Notes: generated by a model from the sequence alone, not told the origin. Counted from the stretch's first letter, positions 1 to 8,287 are shown. The stretch is DNA of 42,729 nt from an uncultured Pelagibacteraceae bacterium (GCA_902615445.1 CACMOQ010000008.1:1-42729); one strand, 5' to 3'. Numbers and translations: made by a program.

Positions 1-827
1 TAAAAAAAGATGGAGCTATTTGGGTAATTGGTAGTTATCACAATATATTTAGAGTTGGTACAGTAATACAAAATTTAGGTTTTTGGATTTTAAATGACGT
101 CATTTGGAATAAAAAAAATCCAATGCCAAATTTTAGAGGAACACGTTTCACCAATGCCCACGAAACTTTAATTTGGGCATCTAAGTCTGAAAAATCAAAA
201 TATACTTTTAATTATCAATCATTAAAATGTTTAAATGACGATCTTCAAATGAGATCTAACTGGGAATTGCCGATTTGTAATGGTTCTGAAAGACTAAAAA
301 AGAATGGAAAAAAAGTACATTCTACTCAAAAACCTGAGGCTCTACTTCACAGAATTTTATTAGCAACTTCAAATAAAAATGATTTAGTTTTAGACCCTTT
401 TTTAGGATCAGGAACAACAGCAACAGTTGCAAAAAAATTGGGTAGAAATTATTACGGAATTGAAAAAGAAAAAACTTATTTCAAAGCTGCCGAACAAAGA
501 TTAAAGAAAGCAAAACCTATAGAAGATGATTATTTAGACACTTTGCAAAATGGTAGATCTAAGCCAAGAGTACCATTTGGGTCATTAGTTGAATTAGGTA
601 TAATTAAGCCAGGTACTACTATTTTTGATAATAAAAAGAAAATAAGTGCAAAGATCATGGCCGATGGCAGTATCAAACATGATCAAACTGAAGGGTCAAT
701 TCACAAAGTAGCAGCTACAATTTTAGGTGCTGAAAGTTGTAATGGATGGACTTATTGGTACTGTAATTTGAATGGTCGTGATGTTCCCATTGATCATTTA
801 AGGCAAAGATTAATTTCAAATAACTAA
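1..827 (+). CDS. ccrM: CcrM-type adenine DNA methyltransferase, 5' truncated by window edge
   Basis: The reading frame is open from the first full codon (nt 3), so the gene starts outside the window; about 274 C-terminal residues are visible of a family usually near 360. The ATG at 123 is internal: residues before it (IWVIGSYHNIFRVG and following) are typical of the family. The AdoMet-binding motif DPFLGSGTT lies near nt 390-417, after the expected position of the catalytic DPPY motif (beta-class order), which is out of view. The last ~90 residues (from RVPFGSLVELG) match the C-terminal DNA-recognition extension of CcrM. Known family role: methylation of adenine in GANTC, linked to the cell cycle in alphaproteobacteria. 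Its stop overlaps that of the convergent FAD monooxygenase by 4 nt. Specificity is inferred from homology. Confidence 0.93.
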   Translation, partial: KKDGAIWVIGSYHNIFRVGTVIQNLGFWILNDVIWNKKNPMPNFRGTRFTNAHETLIWASKSEKSKYTFNYQSLKCLNDDLQMRSNWELPICNGSERLKKNGKKVHSTQKPEALLHRILLATSNKNDLVLDPFLGSGTTATVAKKLGRNYYGIEKEKTYFKAAEQRLKKAKPIEDDYLDTLQNGRSKPRVPFGSLVELGIIKPGTTIFDNKKKISAKIMADGSIKHDQTEGSIHKVAATILGAESCNGWTYWYCNLNGRDVPIDHLRQRLISNN

Positions 828-1966
828 TTTCTATAAATTTTTCCCAAATAATTTTCTAAAAACTTTTTATTTTTGACTAACTTTTTTAAAAAAAAGTCTC
901 TAAAAAACCTTGTTAAAGGATTAGATAAATGAAATGCAAATTGATTAATTTTTGATCTGTTGTTAACCATTCTTGTTTTATTTACTCTATTTCTAAAAAA
1001 ATTACTTTCAGTATTATTTTCTATACTCTGGAATAATTCATATGAACCTTCTATTGATTGGGAGGCGCCTTGAGCAAATGATGGCGGAAAGGCAAAAAAA
1101 GCATCTCCTATTAAATGCATATTGTCATTTTTAGTCTTAAAAAAACTGTCACTTACAAATACTGGAAATATTTTTAGTTTTTTAATTTGGTCTAGAAATT
1201 CTCTCATCTCTATCGGAACTTTGTCTAAAATCCTTTTGATAAAATTTGCATCATTAAATAATGAGTGGTTTTTTTGCTCTTCTTTATTAAGTTTATATTT
1301 CATTATAGCTATGAAATTTAAATCTCCATTTTGATTTACTGGATAAATTACATAGTGGAAATCTGGTCCTAAAAATAACGAGATATTTCTACAATTAATT
1401 TTTTGAGAAATAGGTATTGTTCCTCTAATAGCTAACGTTTTATTATATCTTGGAGTTGTTTGATTTTCTAAAATGAGACTTTTACTTTTTGAAAAAACTC
1501 CATCAGAAATAATTAGATGATCACATTCAGAAGTCTCATTATTTTCAAATATAAGTTGGATCTTTTGGTTTTGCTGAACTATCTTCGAAATGCTGTGATT
1601 TATTTTAATTACGTTTTCTAAATCTTTTTTTAAAAATTTAACTAATTCAGACCTTTTTAAAGTGGTATACTTGCAGTCTGCTGAATTATAATCAGAAATA
1701 TTCAAATCACATATCTTATTTGAACTTTCGATAGAGTAAAAATTTATTTTATCTGGATTGAATTTTTGATCATTTTTAAACTTATCAAACCCAATTTGAT
1801 TTAAAAGTTTTACACTATTAACAGATAATTGAATTCCATAACCTTCATCTAAGTTAATTGAGAGACTCTTTTCATAAACTGTAATTTGATAATTTGAGTT
1901 TTTTTTAAATAAATTCGCAATGAATAACCCAGAAATACCTGCTCCAATAATGGCAATTTTTTTCAT
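824..1966 (-). CDS. FAD-dependent aromatic-ring-type monooxygenase, substrate unknown
   Basis: A 380-residue flavoprotein. The N-terminal Rossmann motif GAGISG is at residues 8-13, a DG motif (IISDGVFS) lies in the middle, and a GD motif (GDAFFAFPP...AQGASQSIEG) lies near residue 290; together these define the class A flavin monooxygenases (PHBH/salicylate hydroxylase/UbiH superfamily). The segment GYGIQLSVNSVKLLN resembles salicylate-hydroxylase-like members more than canonical UbiH/UbiF. Start: ATG at 1966, whose A is also the last base of the upstream mutY TGA stop (TGATG), which suggests translational coupling; a TTG one codon earlier is less likely. The lysine-rich tail (HLSNPLTRFFRDFFLKKL) is common in these enzymes. 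A role in ubiquinone hydroxylation or aromatic breakdown is possible but not shown. Confidence 0.85.
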   Translation of the reverse strand: MKKIAIIGAGISGLFIANLFKKNSNYQITVYEKSLSINLDEGYGIQLSVNSVKLLNQIGFDKFKNDQKFNPDKINFYSIESSNKICDLNISDYNSADCKYTTLKRSELVKFLKKDLENVIKINHSISKIVQQNQKIQLIFENNETSECDHLIISDGVFSKSKSLILENQTTPRYNKTLAIRGTIPISQKINCRNISLFLGPDFHYVIYPVNQNGDLNFIAIMKYKLNKEEQKNHSLFNDANFIKRILDKVPIEMREFLDQIKKLKIFPVFVSDSFFKTKNDNMHLIGDAFFAFPPSFAQGASQSIEGSYELFQSIENNTESNFFRNRVNKTRMVNNRSKINQFAFHLSNPLTRFFRDFFLKKLVKNKKFLENYLGKIYRN

Positions 1967-2946
1967 CAATTTTTCTCTAAGTATTGAACAATTTTTTTTG
2001 TAAATGATGGCAGCATATAACTATTCATCTTTGTTCCATCTACCCAATAAGAGTAGGGAAATTTTTTATTATCATTTGAATACTCAATTTTTATATTCAT
2101 ATTCATATTAGACATTTTGAAATTTAAATTTTCATCAAAATTTTTAGGATTTGATAGTTCCACCATTGGAAAGATAGATAAATTTTTTAAAAAATTAAAT
2201 TTTGTGTTTTTAATTAGTAGATACCTTTGTTTTTTTTTGTAAACTTTAAGTATAAAATATTTATCTTTATTCTTCTTAATATTTTTAGTTAAAGTAAAAT
2301 CTTTCTTTTTATAAGATTTACAATTTTTTATAATTGGACACCGATTACATAATGGGTTTTTTGGTTTGCATATCAGGGCTCCTAACTCCATTAAGGCTTG
2401 AGCATAATCACTAGATCTTAGGGTTTTGCCAAATACAGTTTTCTTTTGTAGCAAGTAATCTTTTTGAATTTCTTTATTTTTCTTTAAATAAAGATATCTT
2501 TTTAAAAGTCTTTCAATATTTCCGTCTAAAGGGATAAATGGTTTGTTAAATGCGATAGCTAAAATCGCATTTGCAGTATAACTTCCAATTCCAGGAAGCT
2601 TTAATAAATCCTCAAGGTTGTCAGGCAATTTCCCCTCAAAATTTTTGATAATAGATTGAGCAGTTTTTTTAAGATTTCTTGCTCTTGAGTAATATCCAAG
2701 ACCCTCCCAAAGTTTTATTAATTTTTTATCATTAACTTTGGCAAGAGAATTTATAGAAGGTAAATTTTTTATAAATCTATTAAAAAAAGGAATTACAGTT
2801 CTAACCTGAGTTTGTTGCAACATAAATTCACTTATTAATGTGTAATATTGTTTCTTTTCTAAAGAAAATTTTTTTCTCCAAGGTAAAGATCTTTTATTTA
2901 AATCGTACCATTTAATAATTTTTTTTGTTATTATGTTTTCTTTCAT
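1966..2946 (-). CDS. mutY: A/G-specific adenine glycosylase MutY
   Basis: Base-excision repair enzyme that removes adenine mispaired with 8-oxoguanine. About 326 residues, close to the family's ~350. In order: WYDLNKRSLPWR, FMLQQTQV, GLGYYSRARNL, the helix-hairpin-helix LPGIGSYTANAI, then PLDGNIER, whose Asp is the expected catalytic residue, and an iron-sulfur loop C-X6-C-X2-C-X5-C (CKPKNPLCNRCPIIKNC). The C-terminal part ending in FPYSYWVDG is the NUDIX-like 8-oxoG recognition domain, rather reduced. Start: the ATG at 2946 lies just before the conserved WYD..LPWR block; an upstream TTG (2991) would overlap the divergent gene and is rejected. It is read as a pair with the FAD monooxygenase downstream (1 nt overlap). 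Confidence 0.95.
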   Translation of the reverse strand: MKENIITKKIIKWYDLNKRSLPWRKKFSLEKKQYYTLISEFMLQQTQVRTVIPFFNRFIKNLPSINSLAKVNDKKLIKLWEGLGYYSRARNLKKTAQSIIKNFEGKLPDNLEDLLKLPGIGSYTANAILAIAFNKPFIPLDGNIERLLKRYLYLKKNKEIQKDYLLQKKTVFGKTLRSSDYAQALMELGALICKPKNPLCNRCPIIKNCKSYKKKDFTLTKNIKKNKDKYFILKVYKKKQRYLLIKNTKFNFLKNLSIFPMVELSNPKNFDENLNFKMSNMNMNIKIEYSNDNKKFPYSYWVDGTKMNSYMLPSFTKKIVQYLEKN

Positions 2947-3435
2947 ATGCAATATAAAAATAATACTAAGCAGAGATTTAACTCCATTCAAGGTTTAAGA
3001 TCCTTAAAAGACGCTTTGCCAAAAAATATTAAAAAAGTAATTAATAATAGAGGTCAAGTTTATTCAAAAATAGTCAATAACTGGAAGATTATAGCTGGAA
3101 AAAGTCTCTTTAAAGTTTGTTACCCAAAATCATTTAAGAGTTCAAATAAATTTGGAGTAAGTACTCTATTAATAATGGTTCAAAGAGGCAAAGAGGTAGA
3201 TTTAGAATATTCTAAAAAAGAAATTATAGATAGAACGAATAATTTTTTTGGAAAGATAGTTGTAGAAAAGATTAAATTTACCAGCTTTGATTATGAGGAA
3301 AGAATTGATAATCAAGAAGATAGATTAAATCCTAGTGTGACAAAAGATAAATTTAATAATAGAATTAAAAATATTAAAAATGATAAAATTAAAAAATCTT
3401 TAATAGAATTAACTAAAATATTCAGAGAAAAATGA
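2947..3435 (+). CDS. DUF721 (DciA-like) protein
   Basis: A 162-residue basic protein with the DUF721 fold signature: an N-terminal LRSLKDALPKNIKKV helix, then NRGQVYSKIVNNWKIIAGKSL, ending in a strand-rich region (GKIVVEKIKFTSF). DUF721 includes DciA, the loader/operator of replicative helicase DnaB in bacteria lacking DnaC, so a replication role is plausible but inferred. A charged Lys/Asn/Asp-rich tail follows the domain. The start ATG (2947) directly abuts the mutY start on the other strand; no later Met precedes the conserved block. No Shine-Dalgarno sequence is visible. It overlaps dsbA by 4 nt (ATGA). The order mutY-DUF721-dsbA-smc recurs in alphaproteobacteria. Confidence 0.85.
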   Translation: MQYKNNTKQRFNSIQGLRSLKDALPKNIKKVINNRGQVYSKIVNNWKIIAGKSLFKVCYPKSFKSSNKFGVSTLLIMVQRGKEVDLEYSKKEIIDRTNNFFGKIVVEKIKFTSFDYEERIDNQEDRLNPSVTKDKFNNRIKNIKNDKIKKSLIELTKIFREK

Positions 3436-4007
3436 AAAAGCCTTTATTTGTTCTTATTGCAATTTTTGGATTTTTTGTCACTTCAAGTGCCGAAACTATA
3501 AGAATTACCTCGGGAAAAGAAAATGCTAAGATTACAATTATTGCCTATGAGTCCTTAACTTGTAGCCATTGTGCTGATTTTCATAAAAAAATTTATCCTC
3601 AACTTAAAAAGGATTTTGTTGATCCAGGTTTAGTGAAAATTGAATTTAGACATTTTCCACTAGATGCTGCAGCTTTTAATGCTTCAAAAATTGCTCAATG
3701 TAACGAACAACAAAGTTTAGAAATTTTAGAGAGCTTATACACTAATCAAAAAGACTGGATTAGAGGAAAAACTGTTGCTGAGTTAAACGATAATCTCAAA
3801 AAATTCATTAATAATAAAGGCTACAAAATTGATTTCGAAAAATGTATTAATGATAAAGAAATTGAGGATTTCGTTTTAAATGATCGAATCGAGGGAGCTA
3901 AAAATTTTAAAGTCAATTCTACTCCCACGATAATAATCAACAACAAAAAGTTTGATAAATCTCTTAATTATAAAAATTTGAAAAAAACATTAGAAAAACT
4001 GATATAA
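3432..4007 (+). CDS. Secreted DsbA-family thiol:disulfide oxidoreductase
   Basis: A 191-residue thioredoxin-fold protein. Residues 1-20 form a Sec signal peptide (MKK, hydrophobic core, cleavage expected after SSA), so it acts in the periplasm. The redox motif is C44-S-H-C47 (LTCSHCADFHKK), close to the CPHC of DsbA, and the cis-proline loop (VNSTPTIIINNKKF) lies near the end. The layout resembles the DsbA/Com1-like (thioredoxin_4) group that sits beside smc in alphaproteobacteria. Likely role: oxidation or shuffling of disulfides in exported proteins. Its start overlaps the upstream DUF721 gene by 4 nt and smc follows after 8 nt. Confidence 0.92.
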   Translation: MKKPLFVLIAIFGFFVTSSAETIRITSGKENAKITIIAYESLTCSHCADFHKKIYPQLKKDFVDPGLVKIEFRHFPLDAAAFNASKIAQCNEQQSLEILESLYTNQKDWIRGKTVAELNDNLKKFINNKGYKIDFEKCINDKEIEDFVLNDRIEGAKNFKVNSTPTIIINNKKFDKSLNYKNLKKTLEKLI

Positions 4008-4015
4008 GTTGTTCT

Positions 4016-6412
4016 ATGGACTTTAAAAAAATCCAACTTAATGGATTCAAATCATTTGCAGATAAATCAAATTTTATAATTGAGGATGGTTTGACTGGAA
4101 TAGTTGGGCCAAATGGTTGTGGAAAATCTAATATCGTTGAGTCTCTTAGATGGGTCATGGGAGAGACATCTGCAAAAAGTATGCGGGGCTCTGGAATGGA
4201 AGATGTTATATTTTCTGGTACTTCAAACAAGCCATCTAAAAATATTGCAGAGGTCTCAGTTACTGTCTCAAAACAAGCTGATGAAGGACCTGTGCAATAT
4301 AGAGAACTCGAGGAAATAAATATTAGAAGAAAAATTGAGAAAGATAAAGGCTCAAAGTTTTACATAAACGATAAAGAAGTAAGGGCAAGGGATGCACAAA
4401 TGTTTTTTGCTGACTTATCAACTGGTGCCCACTCACCATCAATGATCAGTCAAGGTCGAATAGGTGCTCTTGTTACTGCAAAACCAACTGATAGAAGAGC
4501 AATTTTAGAAGAGGCGGCAGGAATATCGGGCTTACATGTTCGACGGCATGAGGCTGAATTAAGATTAAATGCAGCAGAAAATAATTTGAAAAGAGCTGAT
4601 GAATTAAGAAGACAACAAGAAAAACAGCTTGCAAATCTAAAAAAGCAAGCTGAAGAAGCAACTAAATATAAAAATATTTCTGATGAAATCAAAAAAATAG
4701 AGGCTGGTTTATATTATTTAAAATTAATAGAAATCGGCAAAGAAATTCGTGTTGAAACAGAAATTAATTCAGAAGCAATGGATGAAGTAACTGGTTTTAA
4801 TGATAAAATTTCTAAAATTGAAAATTTAATAAAGCTTGAATTAGATAAAGTAACGCCCTTGCGAGAAAAAAATATTGAAATTCTATCTAGAATTCAAAGA
4901 CTTAATTTAGAGCTTCAAGGTCTAGATAAAGAGAATACAAGAATACAAGATGAAATTGAAAATATTAAAAAAACGCTGCAGACATTAGATGATGATATCA
5001 ATAGAGAAAAAGGAATTATCATCGATGCAAACTCAAACGAAAAAAGATTAAAAGAAGAAAAAAAAGAACTTATTGAAATTGATTCAAAATACTATGAAAC
5101 TGAAAAAAAATCTAATGAGGATTTAAATAATAGCAAAAATAGTCTGCATCAAGAAATTGAAAAAATTAAAGAATTAATTAAATCTAATCAAAATGAAAAT
5201 GCAATTAATACACTTGAAAGTTCTAAATTGTTAATCGATGAGTATGCGAATAGTTTCAGTAAGAACCAAAATATCAAAAAAGAGTCTGTAAAAAGAAATG
5301 AAAGAATAAGTGTCATTGAAAAAGAAATAGAAAGTTGGAAGAATCTTTTATCTAATTCTAAAAAGATGGTAGATGAATTAACTGGTCGAAAAGATAAGCT
5401 AAATAATCAATTGGACCAATTAGATAATCAACCGAAACTACAAGCTGAAAAAAAAGGTCAAATCTCTGAAGGTTTAAGAATTTCTGAGAAAGAAAAAAAT
5501 GAAAATGAGATAATCATAAATAACACTGATGAAAAAATAGATACACTTAGAAGTCAATTAGATGAAATTCAAGAGCAATCTATTCAAATTAGAGAACGTA
5601 AAGCAAGTTCAGGTGCAACGATAGAGGGTTTAAAAAAAAGAAAAGATGATTTGATAGACAGAGTAGGTTCAGAGCTTAATCTAACAGAAGAAAATATTTT
5701 AGAGAATTCAAATTTATTTGGGGTGGAAGAGCTACCAGATGCAGTTATTCAAGAGGATTTGTTAGATAAAAAGAAACAAGAGAGAGAAAAATTTGGATCA
5801 GTTAATTTAAAGGCTGACGAAGAAACTAACAAATATGAGTCTGAAATAAAAAAGATGGAAGAAGACAGATTAGATATAGTTACTGCTATTTCAAAGTTAA
5901 AAGAAAGTATCCAAGAACTCAATCAAAAAGGAAGGGAAAGATTATTAGAGGCATTTGAAAAGGTAAATCATAAATTTAATGAAGTGTATACAAAACTATT
6001 TAATGGTGGGAACGCAAAATTAAAACTTGTTGACTCTGACGACCCTCTTGAAGCCGGACTTGAGATGTTGGTAAGTCCGCCTGGAAAAAGACTACAATCT
6101 ATAACCTTGTTATCAGGTGGAGAGCAGGCTTTAACCGCTCTATCTTTAATTTTTGCAGTTTTTTTAACAAATCCATCACCAATATGTGTACTGGATGAGG
6201 TCGATGCTCCGTTAGATGACGCCAATGTTTCGAGGTTCTGCAACTTATTGGAGGAATTGATAAGTATTACTAATACAAAATTTATAATTGTAACCCACCA
6301 TGCATTAACTATGTCTAAAATGAATAGGCTTTATGGTGTTACTATGCCTGAAAAAGGTATAAGCCAACTAGTTGCTGTTGATTTACAAAAGGCAGAAAGT
6401 ATGGTTGCTTAA
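4016..6412 (+). CDS. smc: SMC chromosome-partition ATPase, unusually short and without visible hinge
   Basis: The condensin ATPase that organises the chromosome. At 798 residues it is far below the usual ~1150. N-head (1-170): Walker A GPNGCGKS at 31-38, MRGSGMEDVIFSG, and the MISQGRIGALVTAKP ... RRAILEEAAGISG block. Residues ~170-640 are Lys/Glu-rich coiled coil. C-head (~640-798): signature LSGGEQ at 699-704, Walker B VLDE at 725-728, D-loop APLDDANV, and the switch His in IVTHH. Both ATPase halves look complete. I find no glycine-rich hinge domain between the coils, and no CxxC zinc hook; the post-hinge coil seems to begin near the KEIESWKN segment. ScpA/ScpB are not in the window. The frame is intact throughout, so this is not an obvious sequencing break. 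Confidence 0.93.
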   Translation: MDFKKIQLNGFKSFADKSNFIIEDGLTGIVGPNGCGKSNIVESLRWVMGETSAKSMRGSGMEDVIFSGTSNKPSKNIAEVSVTVSKQADEGPVQYRELEEINIRRKIEKDKGSKFYINDKEVRARDAQMFFADLSTGAHSPSMISQGRIGALVTAKPTDRRAILEEAAGISGLHVRRHEAELRLNAAENNLKRADELRRQQEKQLANLKKQAEEATKYKNISDEIKKIEAGLYYLKLIEIGKEIRVETEINSEAMDEVTGFNDKISKIENLIKLELDKVTPLREKNIEILSRIQRLNLELQGLDKENTRIQDEIENIKKTLQTLDDDINREKGIIIDANSNEKRLKEEKKELIEIDSKYYETEKKSNEDLNNSKNSLHQEIEKIKELIKSNQNENAINTLESSKLLIDEYANSFSKNQNIKKESVKRNERISVIEKEIESWKNLLSNSKKMVDELTGRKDKLNNQLDQLDNQPKLQAEKKGQISEGLRISEKEKNENEIIINNTDEKIDTLRSQLDEIQEQSIQIRERKASSGATIEGLKKRKDDLIDRVGSELNLTEENILENSNLFGVEELPDAVIQEDLLDKKKQEREKFGSVNLKADEETNKYESEIKKMEEDRLDIVTAISKLKESIQELNQKGRERLLEAFEKVNHKFNEVYTKLFNGGNAKLKLVDSDDPLEAGLEMLVSPPGKRLQSITLLSGGEQALTALSLIFAVFLTNPSPICVLDEVDAPLDDANVSRFCNLLEELISITNTKFIIVTHHALTMSKMNRLYGVTMPEKGISQLVAVDLQKAESMVA

Positions 6413-6425
6413 TCAAATAATTTAG

Positions 6426-6701
6426 ATGAGCAAGGATCCATTCAAAACTCGCTTAGAGATTGCAAAAAAGAAAGTTGATAAAAGAAACTCGAACAGTAAA
6501 AATCTTAATCCATCCCCTATTGGTAATGCTTTTAAGCTAAGTACAGAACTTGTGTCTGCAGTAGCCGTAGGGACAATTATTGGGTTTATTTTAGACAAGA
6601 CCTTTGGTACTAAACCATGGTTAATTTTAATATTTTTTTTTGTAGGGGTAGTTGCTGGAATAGCTAATGTAATTAGGTCTGCAAAGAATATGCAAAAGTA
6701 G
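6426..6701 (+). CDS. atpI: AtpI/AtpZ-like ATP synthase accessory membrane protein
   Basis: A 91-residue protein with a charged N-terminus and two membrane helices (STELVSAVAVGTIIGFILD and WLILIFFFVGVVAGIANVI) separated by a short loop (KTFGTKPW). This is the layout of AtpI/AtpZ, which assists c-ring assembly or Mg2+/Ca2+ transport. It is the first gene of the F0 operon, 13 nt after smc and 10 nt before atpB, the standard alphaproteobacterial position. Weak sequence conservation in the family means the name rests on topology plus context. Confidence 0.88.
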   Translation: MSKDPFKTRLEIAKKKVDKRNSNSKNLNPSPIGNAFKLSTELVSAVAVGTIIGFILDKTFGTKPWLILIFFFVGVVAGIANVIRSAKNMQK

Positions 6702-6711
6702 AGATAAATTT

Positions 6712-7446
6712 ATGGCAGCAAATCCAATGAATCAATTTGAGGTCTATAGAATTGGTCCTGAAATAAAAATAGGAACTTTTGATATTTCATTTACTAATGC
6801 AAGTTTATTCATGATTGTTAGTTCCTTTGCAATTCTTTTTATTTTTAATCTGGGTTCAAAAAAAAAATCCGTGATACCAAATAAAATTCAGCTCTTGGCT
6901 GAACTCAGTTACTCTTTTGTAGCAAAGATGATAAGCGATACTGCTGGATCTAAAGCTAGACCTTATTTTGCTTTTATATTTTCATTATTTATGTTTGTTC
7001 TTTTTTGTAATATGTTTGGAATGATCCCTTATACATTTACAGTTACGAGCCACATTATTGTAACTTTTATGCTTGCTGCATTCATCTTTATAGGCGTAAC
7101 AATTATCGGTTTTATAAAACATGGTTTTGGATACTTAAAGCTATTTGTGCCAAGTGGAGTGCCTCTTGTATTACTTCCATTAATAGTCGTTATTGAAATT
7201 ATCTCTTATTTAAGCAGACCTATAAGTTTATCAGTTAGATTATTTGCCAATATGATGGCAGGTCACACTATGATGAAGGTTTTCGGAGGCTTTGTAGTAA
7301 GTCTCGGGATAGTCGGTGGATGGCTTCCACTGAGTTTTTCGGTTGCATTAACTGGCTTGGAGATCTTAGTTGCGTTTCTTCAAGCATATGTTTTTGCAAT
7401 TTTAACATGCATTTATTTAAATGATGCATTAAATTTACACCATTAA
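6712..7446 (+). CDS. atpB: ATP synthase F0 subunit a
   Basis: The stator subunit that forms the two proton half-channels against the c-ring. 244 residues with five to six membrane helices. The essential Arg lies in SRPISLSVRLFANMMAGH; a second conserved helix is LTGLEILVAFLQAYVFAIL. An N-terminal FEVYRIGPEI segment matches alphaproteobacterial AtpB. An in-frame ATG five codons later (6727) is a possible alternative start; 6712 is preferred for its distance from atpI. Confidence 0.97.
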   Translation: MAANPMNQFEVYRIGPEIKIGTFDISFTNASLFMIVSSFAILFIFNLGSKKKSVIPNKIQLLAELSYSFVAKMISDTAGSKARPYFAFIFSLFMFVLFCNMFGMIPYTFTVTSHIIVTFMLAAFIFIGVTIIGFIKHGFGYLKLFVPSGVPLVLLPLIVVIEIISYLSRPISLSVRLFANMMAGHTMMKVFGGFVVSLGIVGGWLPLSFSVALTGLEILVAFLQAYVFAILTCIYLNDALNLHH

Positions 7447-7453
7447 TTAACAT

Positions 7454-7459
7454 AGGAGG
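7454..7459 (+). promoter_or_regulatory. Strong Shine-Dalgarno of atpE
   Basis: AGGAGG ends 5 nt before the atpE ATG. Most genes in this window have weak or no SD because they overlap or abut the previous gene. A full SD here fits the need for about ten c subunits per complex. Confidence 0.8.
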
Positions 7460-7464
7460 ATATA

Positions 7465-7692
7465 ATGGAATTAGAAGCAGCAAAAATGATTGGAGCAGGT
7501 CTAGCGGCAATTGCATTAGCTGGAGCCGGAGTTGGCATTGGAATAATTTTTGGTAACTATTTATCAGGAGCAATGAGAAATCCGTCTGCTGCTCAAAAAC
7601 AGTTTCCTAATTTGCTTTTAGGTTTTGCACTTGCAGAAGCTACAGGATTATTTGGATTGGTAGTTGCGTTAATCATTTTATTTGCATTTTAG
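7465..7692 (+). CDS. atpE: ATP synthase F0 subunit c
   Basis: The proteolipid that makes the rotating c-ring. 75 residues: two hydrophobic helices joined by the polar loop RNPSAAQKQ (the R-Q/N-P loop that contacts the gamma/epsilon foot). The glycine-rich helix 1 (AGAGVGIGIIFG) packs the ring, and the ion-binding carboxylate is E58 in FALAEATGLFG. The residues around E58 look like the proton-type rather than the sodium-type site. It is preceded by a full AGGAGG ribosome-binding site, the strongest I noticed in the window, fitting the high copy number of c. Confidence 0.97.
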   Translation: MELEAAKMIGAGLAAIALAGAGVGIGIIFGNYLSGAMRNPSAAQKQFPNLLLGFALAEATGLFGLVVALIILFAF

Positions 7693-7696
7693 ATTA

Positions 7697-8287
7697 ATGA
7701 TTAAAAAAATATTTTTTCAGTCGATATTTTTTAATTTCCTTTTTTTTAGGGAAGTTTTTGCAGCTGAAAGCGGAGGTATGCCCCAACTTAATCCTGAATT
7801 TTGGGTTTCACAAATATTTTGGCTTATAATTACTTTTGGTATCTTATATATAGTTTTATCAAAATTTATTTTACCAAAAATAAGTTCAAATCTTGAACTC
7901 AGAAAATCTCAAATACAAGAAAACATAGAAACTGCTGAAAAGCAGAGAGAAATTAGTGAGGTTAAGTTAAAAGAATACGATGAAATAATCTTAAAAAGTA
8001 AATTAGAGGCAAAAAATATTTTTAAAAACGCTAGGGAAAAAGTAATTAAAGATATAAATAAAAAAAAAGAAATTTTAGATAAACAAATAGACGAAGAAAT
8101 TAGTAATGCTGAACAGGAAATAAAAACATTAAAAAGAGATGCTACAGATAAAATTAACAAAATTGCAATAGAAACATCTTCGGACCTTTTAAAAAAACTA
8201 ATTGGAACAGAAATTAATAATAGCAGTATCTCAGCAATTGTTGATGACCTTTCAAAGAAGAATAAGGATAAATACTATGGCTCTTGA
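7697..8287 (+). CDS. atpF': ATP synthase F0 subunit b' (b-type stator)
   Basis: First of two b-type stator subunits, the arrangement found in alphaproteobacteria and photosynthetic bacteria, where b and b' form a heterodimer. 196 residues from the ATG at 7697; an earlier ATG (7682) lies inside atpE and is rejected. A hydrophobic N-terminus (FFQSIFFNFLFFREVFAA) looks like a signal or extra membrane segment; then NPEFWVSQIFWLIITFGILYIVL is the membrane anchor, followed by a long charged helix rich in Lys/Glu to the C-terminus. It overlaps the next gene by 11 nt. Confidence 0.92.
   Translation: MIKKIFFQSIFFNFLFFREVFAAESGGMPQLNPEFWVSQIFWLIITFGILYIVLSKFILPKISSNLELRKSQIQENIETAEKQREISEVKLKEYDEIILKSKLEAKNIFKNAREKVIKDINKKKEILDKQIDEEISNAEQEIKTLKRDATDKINKIAIETSSDLLKKLIGTEINNSSISAIVDDLSKKNKDKYYGS

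Noticed and set aside
2947..2991. Longer mutY start (TTG at 2991)
   Set aside because: Adds 15 non-conserved residues and overlaps the divergent DUF721 gene; the ATG at 2946 gives the normal N-terminus.
4450..4692. Overlapping minus-strand frames inside smc
   Set aside because: Antisense shadows of the conserved SMC head; low-complexity Phe/Ser/Leu.
7268..7573. 101-residue minus-strand open frame over atpB/atpE
   Set aside because: Shadow of two strongly conserved genes; composition is repetitive Leu/Gln with no domain.
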